Shown: one piece after another, positions 25,828 through 33,816 of the stretch
How the letters are laid out: every line of letters starts with the position of its first letter
How positions within the stretch are numbered: the stretch's first letter is position 1
The notes under the pieces: model-generated
Databases searched by the model: none
What the model saw: the letters and a program-made list of their open reading frames with translations, nothing else
Told to the model about the DNA's origin: nothing
Translations under genes and position numbers: made by a program
Origin: Actinokineospora auranticolor
GTDB lineage: Bacteria > Actinomycetota > Actinomycetes > Mycobacteriales > Pseudonocardiaceae
Direction of reading: 5' to 3'
DNA length: 64,000 bases
NCBI RefSeq assembly: GCF_002934265.1
Contig: NZ_PTIX01000001.1
Location: 496,001-560,000, forward strand

Positions 25828-27253
25828 TGGAGTTGGGGACCAAGGCCAGGTAGGTGTGCTCGGTGGCCGCTTCGAGGACACCCGGCCCAGGCCGGGAGCG
25901 GAACCGCACCGGGTGAGCGAGCAGCGTCGCCCAACTCCTTTCGCTCCCGGTCTCGAAGGACGCGGCGACCCCGGCCAGAAAGGGTTCGAGTCGTTCCCGT
26001 TCTTGCCGCCAGTAGAACGGGTACAACTGCTCGTGTTCCTTGACGCGGTCGGTGGGGAGCACCGCGGGGTCGGGGGAGTCCCGGTAGTCGGCCACCATTC
26101 CGCGCGTCCACGGGTCGCCCTCCGGGGCGTCCAGCGAGTCCCAGTAGTCGTCCTCGATCATCTCGGCGATTTCCCGCTGTGCGGTGGCGAACGCCTCGCA
26201 CGCCGCGAAGAGCCCGCGTGACAGGCCGACGACCAAGTCGGTGCCGGGAACGGGGCCGGTGAGCATCCACCGCGACGGCCCGCCACCCCGGCTCCCGCCA
26301 CGGCCGAGATCCGCCCGTTCGCTCGCGGTCGACTCGTCGGCTTCCAGCAGCGTCAGCGAGCTGCCGCCGACACCGGATCCCACGGGCAGCGCTCGGAGGT
26401 CTCGCGGCGACAGGGCGCGCAAGGCCAGGTACACCAGCATGTTCTCGCGCACGAGCGCCAAGGTGTCCCCGGCCGGTGGCCGCGGGTCCTGGCCCGCTGA
26501 CCGCTGCGCGTCGATGGTCATGAACAGCTGGTCGGTGAGGCTCGTGCCGCACAACACCTTCATGTGCCGCGCGGAAACCAGATCGGGACGCGTCAGTTGT
26601 TTGGCGCCCTCGGCGAGCATGCTCCTGCCGAGCCGTTTCGAGCCCTTGGCCTCGACCAACCAGAGCTCCTCGGTGTCGTGGTGGCGGCCTACCAGGTCGG
26701 GCAGCCCGGGCCCGGTCGACCACCCGGAGCCGAGGTCCGGCGAGGTGAACGCCTCCGCGTGCAGCGTTCGGCCGAGACCCATCAGGCCACGGCAGGCCCA
26801 CTCGGCCATCGTCATACCGATGCGGTAACCGAACGCCGCCTTCGCCGATACCTCGGTGCCGTGGGTGTAGACCACGTTCGGTTGCACCGCGTAGCCCGTG
26901 GTCGTGGGGTGCCCCCGGCCCACCTCGGCGCGGGTGAGGTAGGCCATCAGCGGGGAGCGGCGGGCGATGAGTTCGGCCTGCGCCAGCGCGGGTACGGCGG
27001 CCATCCAGCCTGTCGGCTCGCGGCCGACCGAGATGGCCGCCTTGACCACTTCGCGCCAGGTGGTGGGCACCCGGTAGGCGCCCTTCTCGGGGATCTCTTG
27101 CTCAGGGGGCCACGCCTTGCGGGCCTGGGTGACCTGCCAGGTCGGCGGCCTGCCCGCCGGGTTCAGCGGATCGGACCACCGCACGAAGACGGGTACGTCG
27201 AAGGCGTCGTCGGGGTGGATCAGCGAGCCCTTGGCCCCCGGTGGTGGGTGCAT
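25817..27253 (-). CDS. Uncharacterised protein with a PD-(D/E)xK-like motif
   Basis: The 478-residue protein matches no family I recognise. A core segment GLPDLVG (Pro185-Asp186), a short loop, then LWLVEAKG (Glu201, Lys203) fits the PD-ExK nuclease signature, with hydrophobic strands around it and Glu151 or Glu167 as a possible extra acidic ligand. The region also has many tryptophans and a charged C-terminal half (YPFYWRQERERLEPFL). No signal peptide or membrane helix is present. A restriction-like or nuclease-fold role is only a motif inference. Its 3' end overlaps the convergent peptidase gene. Confidence 0.6.
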   Translation of the reverse strand: MHPPPGAKGSLIHPDDAFDVPVFVRWSDPLNPAGRPPTWQVTQARKAWPPEQEIPEKGAYRVPTTWREVVKAAISVGREPTGWMAAVPALAQAELIARRSPLMAYLTRAEVGRGHPTTTGYAVQPNVVYTHGTEVSAKAAFGYRIGMTMAEWACRGLMGLGRTLHAEAFTSPDLGSGWSTGPGLPDLVGRHHDTEELWLVEAKGSKRLGRSMLAEGAKQLTRPDLVSARHMKVLCGTSLTDQLFMTIDAQRSAGQDPRPPAGDTLALVRENMLVYLALRALSPRDLRALPVGSGVGGSSLTLLEADESTASERADLGRGGSRGGGPSRWMLTGPVPGTDLVVGLSRGLFAACEAFATAQREIAEMIEDDYWDSLDAPEGDPWTRGMVADYRDSPDPAVLPTDRVKEHEQLYPFYWRQERERLEPFLAGVAASFETGSERSWATLLAHPVRFRSRPGPGVLEAATEHTYLALVPNSISA

Positions 27254-27333
27254 GGGGCGATCGTGCTGGCGGCGGTAACACGGGCGAGAGCGGCATCGAC
27301 TCTTCGGGTGAACCGGGTGTGGAAGGGGCTGTT

Positions 27334-27876
27334 GTGCGGGTTCGTCGGGGTGGGCTTGTGGTAGGCGCGATGGCGTTGGTTCTGGTCACGGCCGCCTGTG
27401 CGACCGAGGTGCGGGGCATGCCGGTCCCGGTGCGGTCGGCGACCGTGGCGCCTTCCGAGTCGACGCGGCCGTCGCGGGTGCCTCAGACCACGCGGTCCAG
27501 TGCGCCGCCCACCACGGCCGAATCGGTGAGCGAACCGCCCACTACGACCCAGGCGCCGACCACCACCACCACCACCACGGCCGCCGCGGAAGGTCCGGCG
27601 GCGGTGGTCACGGCGTACTTCGACGCCATCAACGCCAAGGACTACCGGCGCGCCTGGGAACTCGGCGGCAAGAACACCGGCCGGTCCTACGACCAGTTCG
27701 CCGCCGGGTTCGCCCAGACCGACCTGGACGTGCTGACCGTCGTCGGCGTCGAGGGCAACGTCGTCACCGTCGACCTGGTCGCCGTGCAGACCGACGGCAC
27801 CAAGCGGTCCTTCCACGGCACCTACACCGTCAGCGGCGACACCATCACCGACTCGAAGATCAAGGCCACCGGCTGA
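27334..27876 (+). CDS. Lipoprotein with Thr/Pro-rich linker and NTF2-like C-terminal domain
   Basis: Starting at GTG 27334 (preceded by GGAAGGGG), the 180-residue product has a lipoprotein signal ending LVLVTAAC, with Cys22 as lipid anchor. A 60-residue Thr/Ser/Pro-rich linker follows, then a roughly 90-residue domain beginning VVTAYFDAINAKDYRRAWEL, which looks like a SnoaL/NTF2-like or DUF4878-type fold. Such domains are common on actinobacterial lipoproteins; ligands are unknown. The gene is divergent from the PD-ExK-motif gene, with 80 bases between the two starts. Confidence 0.7.
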   Translation: MRVRRGGLVVGAMALVLVTAACATEVRGMPVPVRSATVAPSESTRPSRVPQTTRSSAPPTTAESVSEPPTTTQAPTTTTTTTAAAEGPAAVVTAYFDAINAKDYRRAWELGGKNTGRSYDQFAAGFAQTDLDVLTVVGVEGNVVTVDLVAVQTDGTKRSFHGTYTVSGDTITDSKIKATG

Positions 27877-27881
27877 GGCGC

Positions 27882-28319
27882 CTAGCGCGTGAAGGCCCGG
27901 GTGAAGTCGGCGGTGACGACGGTCCCCGGCGCGTCCGGTGTGCCGCGCGTGATGGTGTGGTGGTGGCAGACCGCGCGCAGGATGGTGAGGCCGCGCCCGC
28001 CGATCGAGATGCCGTGGACCTGGTGCGGCGCAACGGGTTCCCGCCAGTGGCCGTCGTCGGCCACGGTGATGCGGATCGACCCCTCGGCGGGGCGGAGTCG
28101 GGCGGTGAGGTGGACCGCGCCGGGCGGGAGGTCGCGGTAGGCGTGTTCCACGCAGTTGGCCACGACCTCGTCGACCCCCAGGATGATCTCCTCGGTGTCG
28201 GCCGCGGGCACACCGCGCGCCGACAACCACGCTCTCAGCGCCATCCTGATCACCACGACGTCCGCCGCGCGGGCGCCGATCTCCAGCCGCAGTGGGCGTG
28301 TGTCCGGTTCGGCAGTCAC
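27882..28319 (-). CDS. RsbW-like ATP-binding protein (HATPase_c_2 anti-sigma-type kinase)
   Basis: The 145-residue protein has a GHKL ATP-binding fold: an N box VDEVVANCVEHAY, a G1 box VADDGHWR and a G2 box GGRGLTILRAVC. Stand-alone proteins of this class act as serine kinases and anti-sigma factors in partner-switching systems; actinomycetes carry dozens. GTG 28319 is placed at the domain boundary, with GGAGGG further upstream than usual. It is divergent from a Ser/Thr kinase gene, which is a functional hint only. No anti-anti-sigma or sigma gene is adjacent. Confidence 0.8.
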   Translation of the reverse strand: MTAEPDTRPLRLEIGARAADVVVIRMALRAWLSARGVPAADTEEIILGVDEVVANCVEHAYRDLPPGAVHLTARLRPAEGSIRITVADDGHWREPVAPHQVHGISIGGRGLTILRAVCHHHTITRGTPDAPGTVVTADFTRAFTR

Positions 28320-28460
28320 GTTTTCGACAGGCCCTCCAGTCGGGCCGCCCACTCTATCGCCGGCTGCCGGTCGGCGGTCGCGCGGCACTCGGCAGGTGTG
28401 CGAGCATCGTCGGATGATCATCATCCGGGCCGCGCGCTGACCGACGAGAAAGGACGTCCG

Positions 28461-29720
28461 ATGTCGTCATCCCCCGCTGTCCAGGACGTCCTCGCGAGCC
28501 GGTACCGGCTGGACGCGCTGGTCGGCGTCGGCGGGATGGCGAAGGTCTACCGCGCCAGGGACCTGCGGCTGGACCGGGCGGTCGCGGTCAAGGTGTTCCG
28601 ACCGGACATCGACGCCACCGACAGCCTGCGCTTCGCCGTCGAGACCCGCGTGCTGTCCGCGCTCGCGCACCCCGGCCTGATCCCGATCCAAGACACCGGC
28701 GTGCACGACGGCCACGGTTTCCTGGTGCTGCGCCTCGTCAACGGCCCCACCCTGCGCCGCGAGATCGCCGACGGCGCCCTCCCCGTCGACCGCGTCCGCC
28801 ACCTCGGCGCCCAACTCGCCGACGCGCTGGCCCACGTGCACGCCAACGGGGTGGTGCACCGGGATGTGAAACCGTCCAACATCCTCCTCGACGAAGGCGA
28901 CCGCGCCGTGCTCGCCGACTTCGGCCTCGCGCGCGTGCTGGGCACGACCCGCCTGACCCGCAGCGACCACATGGCCGGGACCGCCGCGTACCTGGCGCCC
29001 GAACAGGTCACCGGCACCGAGGTCGACTGCCCCGCCGACATCTACGCCCTCGGCCTGGTACTCCTCGAATGCCTCACGGCCCGCCGCGAGTACGAGGGCG
29101 GAGACGTGGAAACCGCCGTCGCGCGACTGCACCGCCCACCGCAGATCCCGCGAACCCTCCCACCCCCACTGGTCCGGCTGCTGCTGCTCATGACGTCGCT
29201 GGCGCCCCACCGCCGCCCCACGGCGGAGGCCTGCGCCGAGGCGCTCCGCTCGGACGCGTCCCCGGTCGTGCTGCCGCCCGCGCCGGTCGTCGTGGCCCCG
29301 ACCAAGCGGTCCCGCACGCCGCTGGTCGTACTCGCGACAGCCGCCACCACCCTCGCGGCGTCGGGCGCGCTGTACTGGGCCTTCAAAACCCCCACCCCGG
29401 CGGCGACCCCACCCGCCCTCACACCACCGACGACCTCCACCACGACTACGGCAACCACCCAGGCCACCCAGACCCCCGAACCAACTACGACGACCCGATT
29501 ACCGAAACCGGTCGCCCGACAACCAGCCTTGGCAACCCAAGCCCAGACGACCAAGCCCTCGGAGGTCGTCGAAACCACCAACCAACCCGTCCCCGAAGCA
29601 CCCCCCGCGGCGGCCGTCACCCCACCACTGGCGACGACAACCCCGGCCACCGCAACCACAACGTCGGACAAGTCCAAACCCGGCCACACCAAGACTCCGC
29701 CGCCCCAACGGCCCAAGTAG
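28461..29720 (+). CDS. Membrane Ser/Thr protein kinase, PknB-type catalytic domain
   Basis: The 419-residue Hanks-type kinase has a Gly-rich loop GVGGMAKVY, catalytic Lys44, HRDVKPSN with HRD at 133-135, DFG at 153-155 and GTAAYLAPEQ. The kinase domain is complete within the first 260 residues. One membrane helix follows at about 287-307, then a 110-residue extracellular Thr/Pro-rich tail with no PASTA repeats. Such tails may be glycosylated or wall-associated. AGAAAGGA precedes ATG 28461. Substrates are unknown; the divergent RsbW-like gene is the closest candidate partner. Confidence 0.9.
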   Translation: MSSSPAVQDVLASRYRLDALVGVGGMAKVYRARDLRLDRAVAVKVFRPDIDATDSLRFAVETRVLSALAHPGLIPIQDTGVHDGHGFLVLRLVNGPTLRREIADGALPVDRVRHLGAQLADALAHVHANGVVHRDVKPSNILLDEGDRAVLADFGLARVLGTTRLTRSDHMAGTAAYLAPEQVTGTEVDCPADIYALGLVLLECLTARREYEGGDVETAVARLHRPPQIPRTLPPPLVRLLLLMTSLAPHRRPTAEACAEALRSDASPVVLPPAPVVVAPTKRSRTPLVVLATAATTLAASGALYWAFKTPTPAATPPALTPPTTSTTTTATTQATQTPEPTTTTRLPKPVARQPALATQAQTTKPSEVVETTNQPVPEAPPAAAVTPPLATTTPATATTTSDKSKPGHTKTPPPQRPK

Positions 29721-29967
29721 CTCCCCGAACGGCCGAACCGCCACGGCGTCCACCCACCGACCAGCCCGGCGACAACCGCGCCGACTCGCCCCGCCGCCAA
29801 GCCGAGGTGGTGTGGTCCTGGAGGCCGCCGCCGCTCTGATCGCGCTGGTCGACGGCACCCCGCACCCACCTCGCCCGGCTCCGCGGCGCTGGTCGCCTGC
29901 CTGGGATCATCGGATGCCAGCGCTGAGGCATCCTCAGTGGATCGGACTGTCAGTGTCCCCCGATAGT

Positions 29968-29983
29968 GTGAACCGCAGTTCAC
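29968..29983. promoter_or_regulatory. Palindrome upstream of the WGR-propeller gene
   Basis: GTGAAC-CGCA-GTTCAC is a perfect inverted repeat 20 bases before ATG 30004, just after a possible -10 (GATAGT). It could be an operator or a short leader hairpin. The rest of the 29721-30003 gap shows no gene. Confidence 0.45.
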
Positions 29984-30003
29984 CCAAGGGAGGCAACGAG
30001 CAC

Positions 30004-31431
30004 ATGTCCGCCACGACGACGTACCTGGAGCTGTCCGAGAGCGGGGGCGGCGCGCACAAGTACTACGAGGTGCGGGTCGAGGACGCCGAGGTCACCATCA
30101 CCTACGGGCGGATCGGGGAGTCGGGGCAGGTCCGGACCGCGAGCTTCGCCGACCACACCAAGGCGCTCAAGGCGGCGGAGAAGAAGATCGGGGAGAAGGT
30201 CCGCAAGGGCTACGCGCCCGCGGTCAAGGGGGTGCGGCAGCGGCGGCCGGTCAGCAGGCGGCAGATCGTCAGCACGACCTCGAGCGCCCGCCAGGCGCCG
30301 GTGCTGTGGCGGTTCGCCTCCGGTGCGCCCGCGTTCGGCATCTTCATCGGTGAGGACCGCGCCTGGGTGGGCAACGAGAACGGTGACGTCTACACCCTCA
30401 CCCACGACGGCACCGTCACCGGCCGCTTCGGGCTTCCCGACTCGGTGAAGTGCATCGTCGCCGACGACTTCTGGATCTACGCGGGCTGCGACGACGGCAA
30501 GGTCTACGACCTCGGCGCCAAGGTGCCGCGGGTGGCCTACGAGATCGCCGAGGACGTCGACATCTACTGGCTCGACATCCACGACGGCGTGCTCGGCGTC
30601 TCCGACCGGCACGGCGGCGTCACGGTCGTCGACCACGAGGACGAGTTCCAGTGGTCCCGCCCCAGCCACGGGGACAGCGCCTGGATGGTCCGCAACAGCG
30701 CGGAAGGCGTCTACCACGGTCACTCCGGCGGCGTCACCCACTACTCCGGCCGCGGCGACCGCGTCTGGCACGCCGACACCACCGGCGCGGTGCTGTTCGG
30801 CTGGCAGGAGCGCACCGAGGTGTTCGCGGGCACCAGCCGCGGCTGGGTGCACCGGTTCGCCAAGTCCGACGGCCGCGAGGGCGGCGCCTACCGCTGCGAC
30901 GCCGCCGTGTTCTCCTGCGCCACCTCCCCGGACGGCGAGTTCGTGTTCGCGGGCGACAACCAGTCCTCCGTGTACTGCTTCGCCGCCAACGGCACCCGGC
31001 TGTGGAAGCTGGCCACCGGCTGCGGTTCGGCCTACTCGATGCAGTACCGGGACGAGCGCCTCTACCTGGTCACCACCGACGGCTCCCTCGCCTGCGTCGA
31101 CGCCAGCCCGGCCGCGGTGCGCGCCGCCGAGCAGGGCCAGCTCCCGACCCGCCAGGACATCAAGGCGGGCAGCATCAACCGCGTCGAGGCCACCGCCGAG
31201 GTCGAGGTGGTGACCCACGTCGAGACCGGCGAGGGCGTCATCGTCGAGTGCACCCAGGAGGCGGGCCGCGTCCGCGTGCACGTCGTCTCGGACGGCTACG
31301 ACCGCTCCTGGGGCGTCCAGTTCCCCAAGAACATCCGCGTCCCCGGCGCCCGCTACGTCGTGTCCGAGGTGCTGACCTCCGCCAGCGGCTCGTTCTACCG
31401 CGCCCGCGGCGAGATCAAGCGCATCCGCTAG
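30004..31431 (+). CDS. WGR-domain protein with beta-propeller
   Basis: The 475-residue protein begins with a WGR domain (about 1-80; YYEVRVEDAEVTITYGRIG, with Tyr in place of the first Trp of WGR, and the later ALKAAEKKIGEKVRKGY helix). From about residue 95 there are WD40/PQQ-like propeller repeats, each with a short Gly-Asp or Trp signature (RAWVGNENGDVYTL, IYAGCDDGKVYDL, VFAGTSRGWVHRF, VFAGDNQSSVYCF). A small beta-rich C-terminal domain follows. WGR domains bind nucleic acid ends in PARPs and occur with MolR-like proteins in bacteria. The combination suggests a scaffold or sensing role; there is no catalytic domain. Confidence 0.75.
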   Translation: MSATTTYLELSESGGGAHKYYEVRVEDAEVTITYGRIGESGQVRTASFADHTKALKAAEKKIGEKVRKGYAPAVKGVRQRRPVSRRQIVSTTSSARQAPVLWRFASGAPAFGIFIGEDRAWVGNENGDVYTLTHDGTVTGRFGLPDSVKCIVADDFWIYAGCDDGKVYDLGAKVPRVAYEIAEDVDIYWLDIHDGVLGVSDRHGGVTVVDHEDEFQWSRPSHGDSAWMVRNSAEGVYHGHSGGVTHYSGRGDRVWHADTTGAVLFGWQERTEVFAGTSRGWVHRFAKSDGREGGAYRCDAAVFSCATSPDGEFVFAGDNQSSVYCFAANGTRLWKLATGCGSAYSMQYRDERLYLVTTDGSLACVDASPAAVRAAEQGQLPTRQDIKAGSINRVEATAEVEVVTHVETGEGVIVECTQEAGRVRVHVVSDGYDRSWGVQFPKNIRVPGARYVVSEVLTSASGSFYRARGEIKRIR

Positions 31432-31437
31432 TCGCGC

Positions 31438-31468
31438 GGGGCGCGGCGGTCGGCGGCCGCCGCGCCCC
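31438..31468 (+). terminator. Hairpin terminator after the WGR gene
   Basis: GGGGCGCGGCGG and CCGCCGCGCCCC form a perfect 12-base stem with a 7-base loop, six bases after the stop. It directly abuts the -35 box of the next promoter. Confidence 0.8.
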
Positions 31469-31499
31469 TTGACCTTTCCCCTTGGGCAAGCCGCAGGCT
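31469..31499 (+). promoter_or_regulatory. MerR-type promoter with 19-base spacer
   Basis: TTGACC (31469-31474) and CAGGCT (31494-31499) are separated by 19 bases. The inverted repeat CTTTCCC-CTT-GGGCAAG lies within the spacer. This is the standard arrangement for MerR-type activation, so the downstream MerR-PP2C gene is probably autoregulated. Confidence 0.7.
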
Positions 31500-31530
31500 C
31501 GTGGTGTCCACACGAGGGAGGATGTCGAAC

Positions 31531-32568
31531 ATGGGCCTGCGGACCATCGGCGCGTTCGCCCGCGCCACGGGGCTGACCCACAAGGCGCTGCGGCTCTACC
31601 ACGAACTGGGGCTGCTGCCGCCCGCCGCGGTCGACCCCGAGACGGGGTACCGGTACTACCGCGAGGAGCAGGTCGCGCGGGCCCGGTTCATCGCGAGCCT
31701 GCGCGGACTCGGCATGCCGTTGGCCGAGATCGGGCCGGTGTCGCGGATGTCGCAGGCGGACGCGGCCGGGGCGGTCGACGCCTACCGGCGGCGCATCTCG
31801 TCCGACGCCGCGGCCCGCGACCGTCTGGCCTCCTCCCTCGTGGCACACCTATCCGAGGGGAGTTCCACCATGTCCTACCTCAGCCACGCCACCCGCTGCG
31901 ATCGCGGTGCGGTTCGCGAGTCCAATGAGGACGCCGTGTTCGCCGGGACGCGCCTGCTGGCCGTCGCCGACGGGGTTCGGGGACCCGGCGGTGCGGCGGC
32001 GAGCGCCGCCGCCGTCGACGCGCTCCGGCCGTTGGACCGGGACGGCGACGTCGATCCGCTCACCGCGTTGGCGAACGCGGCGGCCGCGGCCGAGCGGGCC
32101 GTCCGCGACCTGGCGACCGAGGACCACGTCCCGCTCACCACCCTGACCGCCGTCCTGGTCACCGACGACCACCTCGCCCTGCTCCACGTCGGCGATTCCC
32201 GCGCCTACCTCCTGCGCGACGGTGAACTCCACCAGCTCACCAAGGACCACACCCACGTGCAAACCCTGGTGGACAAGGGAGATCTGACCCCGGCGGAGGC
32301 CGCCACCCACCCCGAGCGCGCTCTCCTCACCCGGGCCATCGGCGCGGGACCGCGGGAAACCGACCTGGCACTGCGGACCCCGCAACCCGGCGACCGCTAC
32401 CTGCTGTGCACGGACGGCGTCTCGGCCGTGCTCGCCCGAGCGGAGATCCGCCAGGCCCTCGCCGAGAGCACCCCCGACCTGGCCGCCCAGCGCCTCGTCG
32501 ACTTGGCCCACGACCACGGTGCGCCGGACAACGCCACGTGTGTTGTCGCGGACCTCGCCGAGGTGTGA
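31531..32568 (+). CDS. MerR-PP2C fusion: DNA-binding regulator joined to a Ser/Thr protein phosphatase
   Basis: The 345-residue protein joins a MerR winged-helix region (1-105; TIGAFARATGLTHKALRLYH, then TGYRYYREEQVARARFI) to a complete PP2C phosphatase domain (about 113-345). The PP2C metal motifs are RESNED near 130, VADGV, HVGDSRAYLLRDG, LLCTDGVSAV and PDNATCVV. PP2C enzymes reverse Ser/Thr kinase phosphorylation, so phosphatase activity may be linked to promoter binding. ATG 31531 follows GGGAGG. An in-frame ATG at 31522 lies too close to that site. Its own upstream promoter has MerR geometry. Confidence 0.88.
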   Translation: MGLRTIGAFARATGLTHKALRLYHELGLLPPAAVDPETGYRYYREEQVARARFIASLRGLGMPLAEIGPVSRMSQADAAGAVDAYRRRISSDAAARDRLASSLVAHLSEGSSTMSYLSHATRCDRGAVRESNEDAVFAGTRLLAVADGVRGPGGAAASAAAVDALRPLDRDGDVDPLTALANAAAAAERAVRDLATEDHVPLTTLTAVLVTDDHLALLHVGDSRAYLLRDGELHQLTKDHTHVQTLVDKGDLTPAEAATHPERALLTRAIGAGPRETDLALRTPQPGDRYLLCTDGVSAVLARAEIRQALAESTPDLAAQRLVDLAHDHGAPDNATCVVADLAEV

Positions 32569-32595
32569 GCGCTTCGAGGCGCTGGGCGTGATCGC

Positions 32596-33313
32596 TCAGC
32601 GCAGGAACTTGACGTGGGCGGTGTGGTCGGTCCCATCATCCAGTCCTGAGTGGAAGGTCCGGCACGTGCCGACCACAGCGGGCTGGTCGCCCAGGTGTAG
32701 ACGTAGTGGCCGGTCAGCGGGTCGTAGACCAAGGCGCCGGTGATCCGATCGGGGTGAGGGTCGCGCAGTCGACCCGTTGCGAGGTGGGCGATCCGGCGGC
32801 GAGGACGCCCAGCCCGTGGTAGCCGACGATGCTGAACCGCGCGAGGACAGGTCGCCCCGGCACGCGGATGTTGAGCGCGGGCGGGTTGCGGACCGGGGCG
32901 AAGAACCCGGCGAACGGGTAGGTCGTGTTCGCCGTCCCGGTCCCGAACGCGATCGCGGTGGGCACGTCGAAGCCGCCGAACGTCTGGGTGATCGTGTTCG
33001 TCGCCGTGTCGACCACCGAGATCGTGCCGTTGGTGTAGGACGAGACGTAGGCGCGGGCGCCGTCCGGGCGCACGGCCACCGCGGCGGTGTGGACGAAGCC
33101 GGTAATGGTGAGGACCGCGTTGTTCGCGGTATCGATCACGGACAGTTCACCGATGCCGTGTGTGACGTACAACGTGTCACCGGACGGCGTCATCGCCATG
33201 CGGTAGGGCGTGTCCCCGACGGCAATGGTGGCGGTGATGGCGTTGTTCGTGATGTCGACGACGGACACGGTGTCGGCGTCGCTGTTGCTGACGGCTCCAA
33301 TCGCACTCAACAA
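32596..33313 (-). pseudogene. Broken YVTN beta-propeller/PxKF-domain protein gene
   Basis: The frame reading from about 33313 encodes YVTN-type propeller repeats (ISVVDTATNTITQTF, LSVIDTANNAVLTI). It then enters a PxKF-like domain (VLAAGSPTSQRVDC) and runs into a premature stop near 32714. The domain continues in a second frame (ALVYDPLTGHYVYTW) and then a third (CRTFHSGLDDGT to HVKFLR), ending at 32596. Inserting one G near 32670 restores W-S-G-T-C-R. No proper start or signal peptide is present upstream, so the N-terminus is also missing. It is either a decayed secreted protein gene or a real gene spoiled by sequencing indels. Confidence 0.7.
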
Positions 33314-33473
33314 TGGTTCACGCGACGATGTCCGGGTGGTTGATATCCCTGCCGGGTGTGGTACGACGAATTCCAGCCAACGGCGCGCTCCCGGTTGGAC
33401 GGTGGAATTCGGTCCGGTGGAAATAAGATTTCAAATGGTTCGGGGTGCTCCGGTTGCGAAATTCGGCCGGGAC

Positions 33474-33800
33474 TCACTTCGTGTTCGGCGCGGAGTCGGG
33501 GTGCCACACGAGCCACTTGCGCTCGACCTGCTCCGCCAGGTCGACGCCGTGGTGGCGGGCCAGCAGCAGCACGTGGCACAGCACGTCGGCCAACTCGGCG
33601 CCGAACCGGTCGACCAATTCCCCGGGGGTGTGGCCTTTCGCCCTGGCTTGGCCGGTCCGCATCAGGAATGCCTGCGTCAGCTCGCCGACCTCCTCCTGGA
33701 GTTTGAGCAGGAACCAGGTCTCGTCCCGGGTGATCCCGTTCGCGCGGGCGTACCCCTGGGAGATCACTTCGGCATCGTCGCTCAGTCGCGCCAAGTCCAT
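33474..33800 (-). CDS. MazG-like nucleotide pyrophosphohydrolase
   Basis: The 108-residue all-alpha protein has the MazG metal-binding pattern KLQEEVGELTQAF (the E-E-x-x-E motif) followed by ELADVLCHVLLLA. These enzymes hydrolyse NTPs or dNTPs to monophosphates. The size fits the short iMazG/MazG-like class. The C-terminal end is short. It lies 16 bases from the end of the HEAT-like gene upstream on the same strand, so it may be the last gene of the operon that begins with the histidine kinase. Confidence 0.8.
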   Translation of the reverse strand: MDLARLSDDAEVISQGYARANGITRDETWFLLKLQEEVGELTQAFLMRTGQARAKGHTPGELVDRFGAELADVLCHVLLLARHHGVDLAEQVERKWLVWHPDSAPNTK

Positions 33801-33816
33801 GGGCGCAGTCTAGGGA

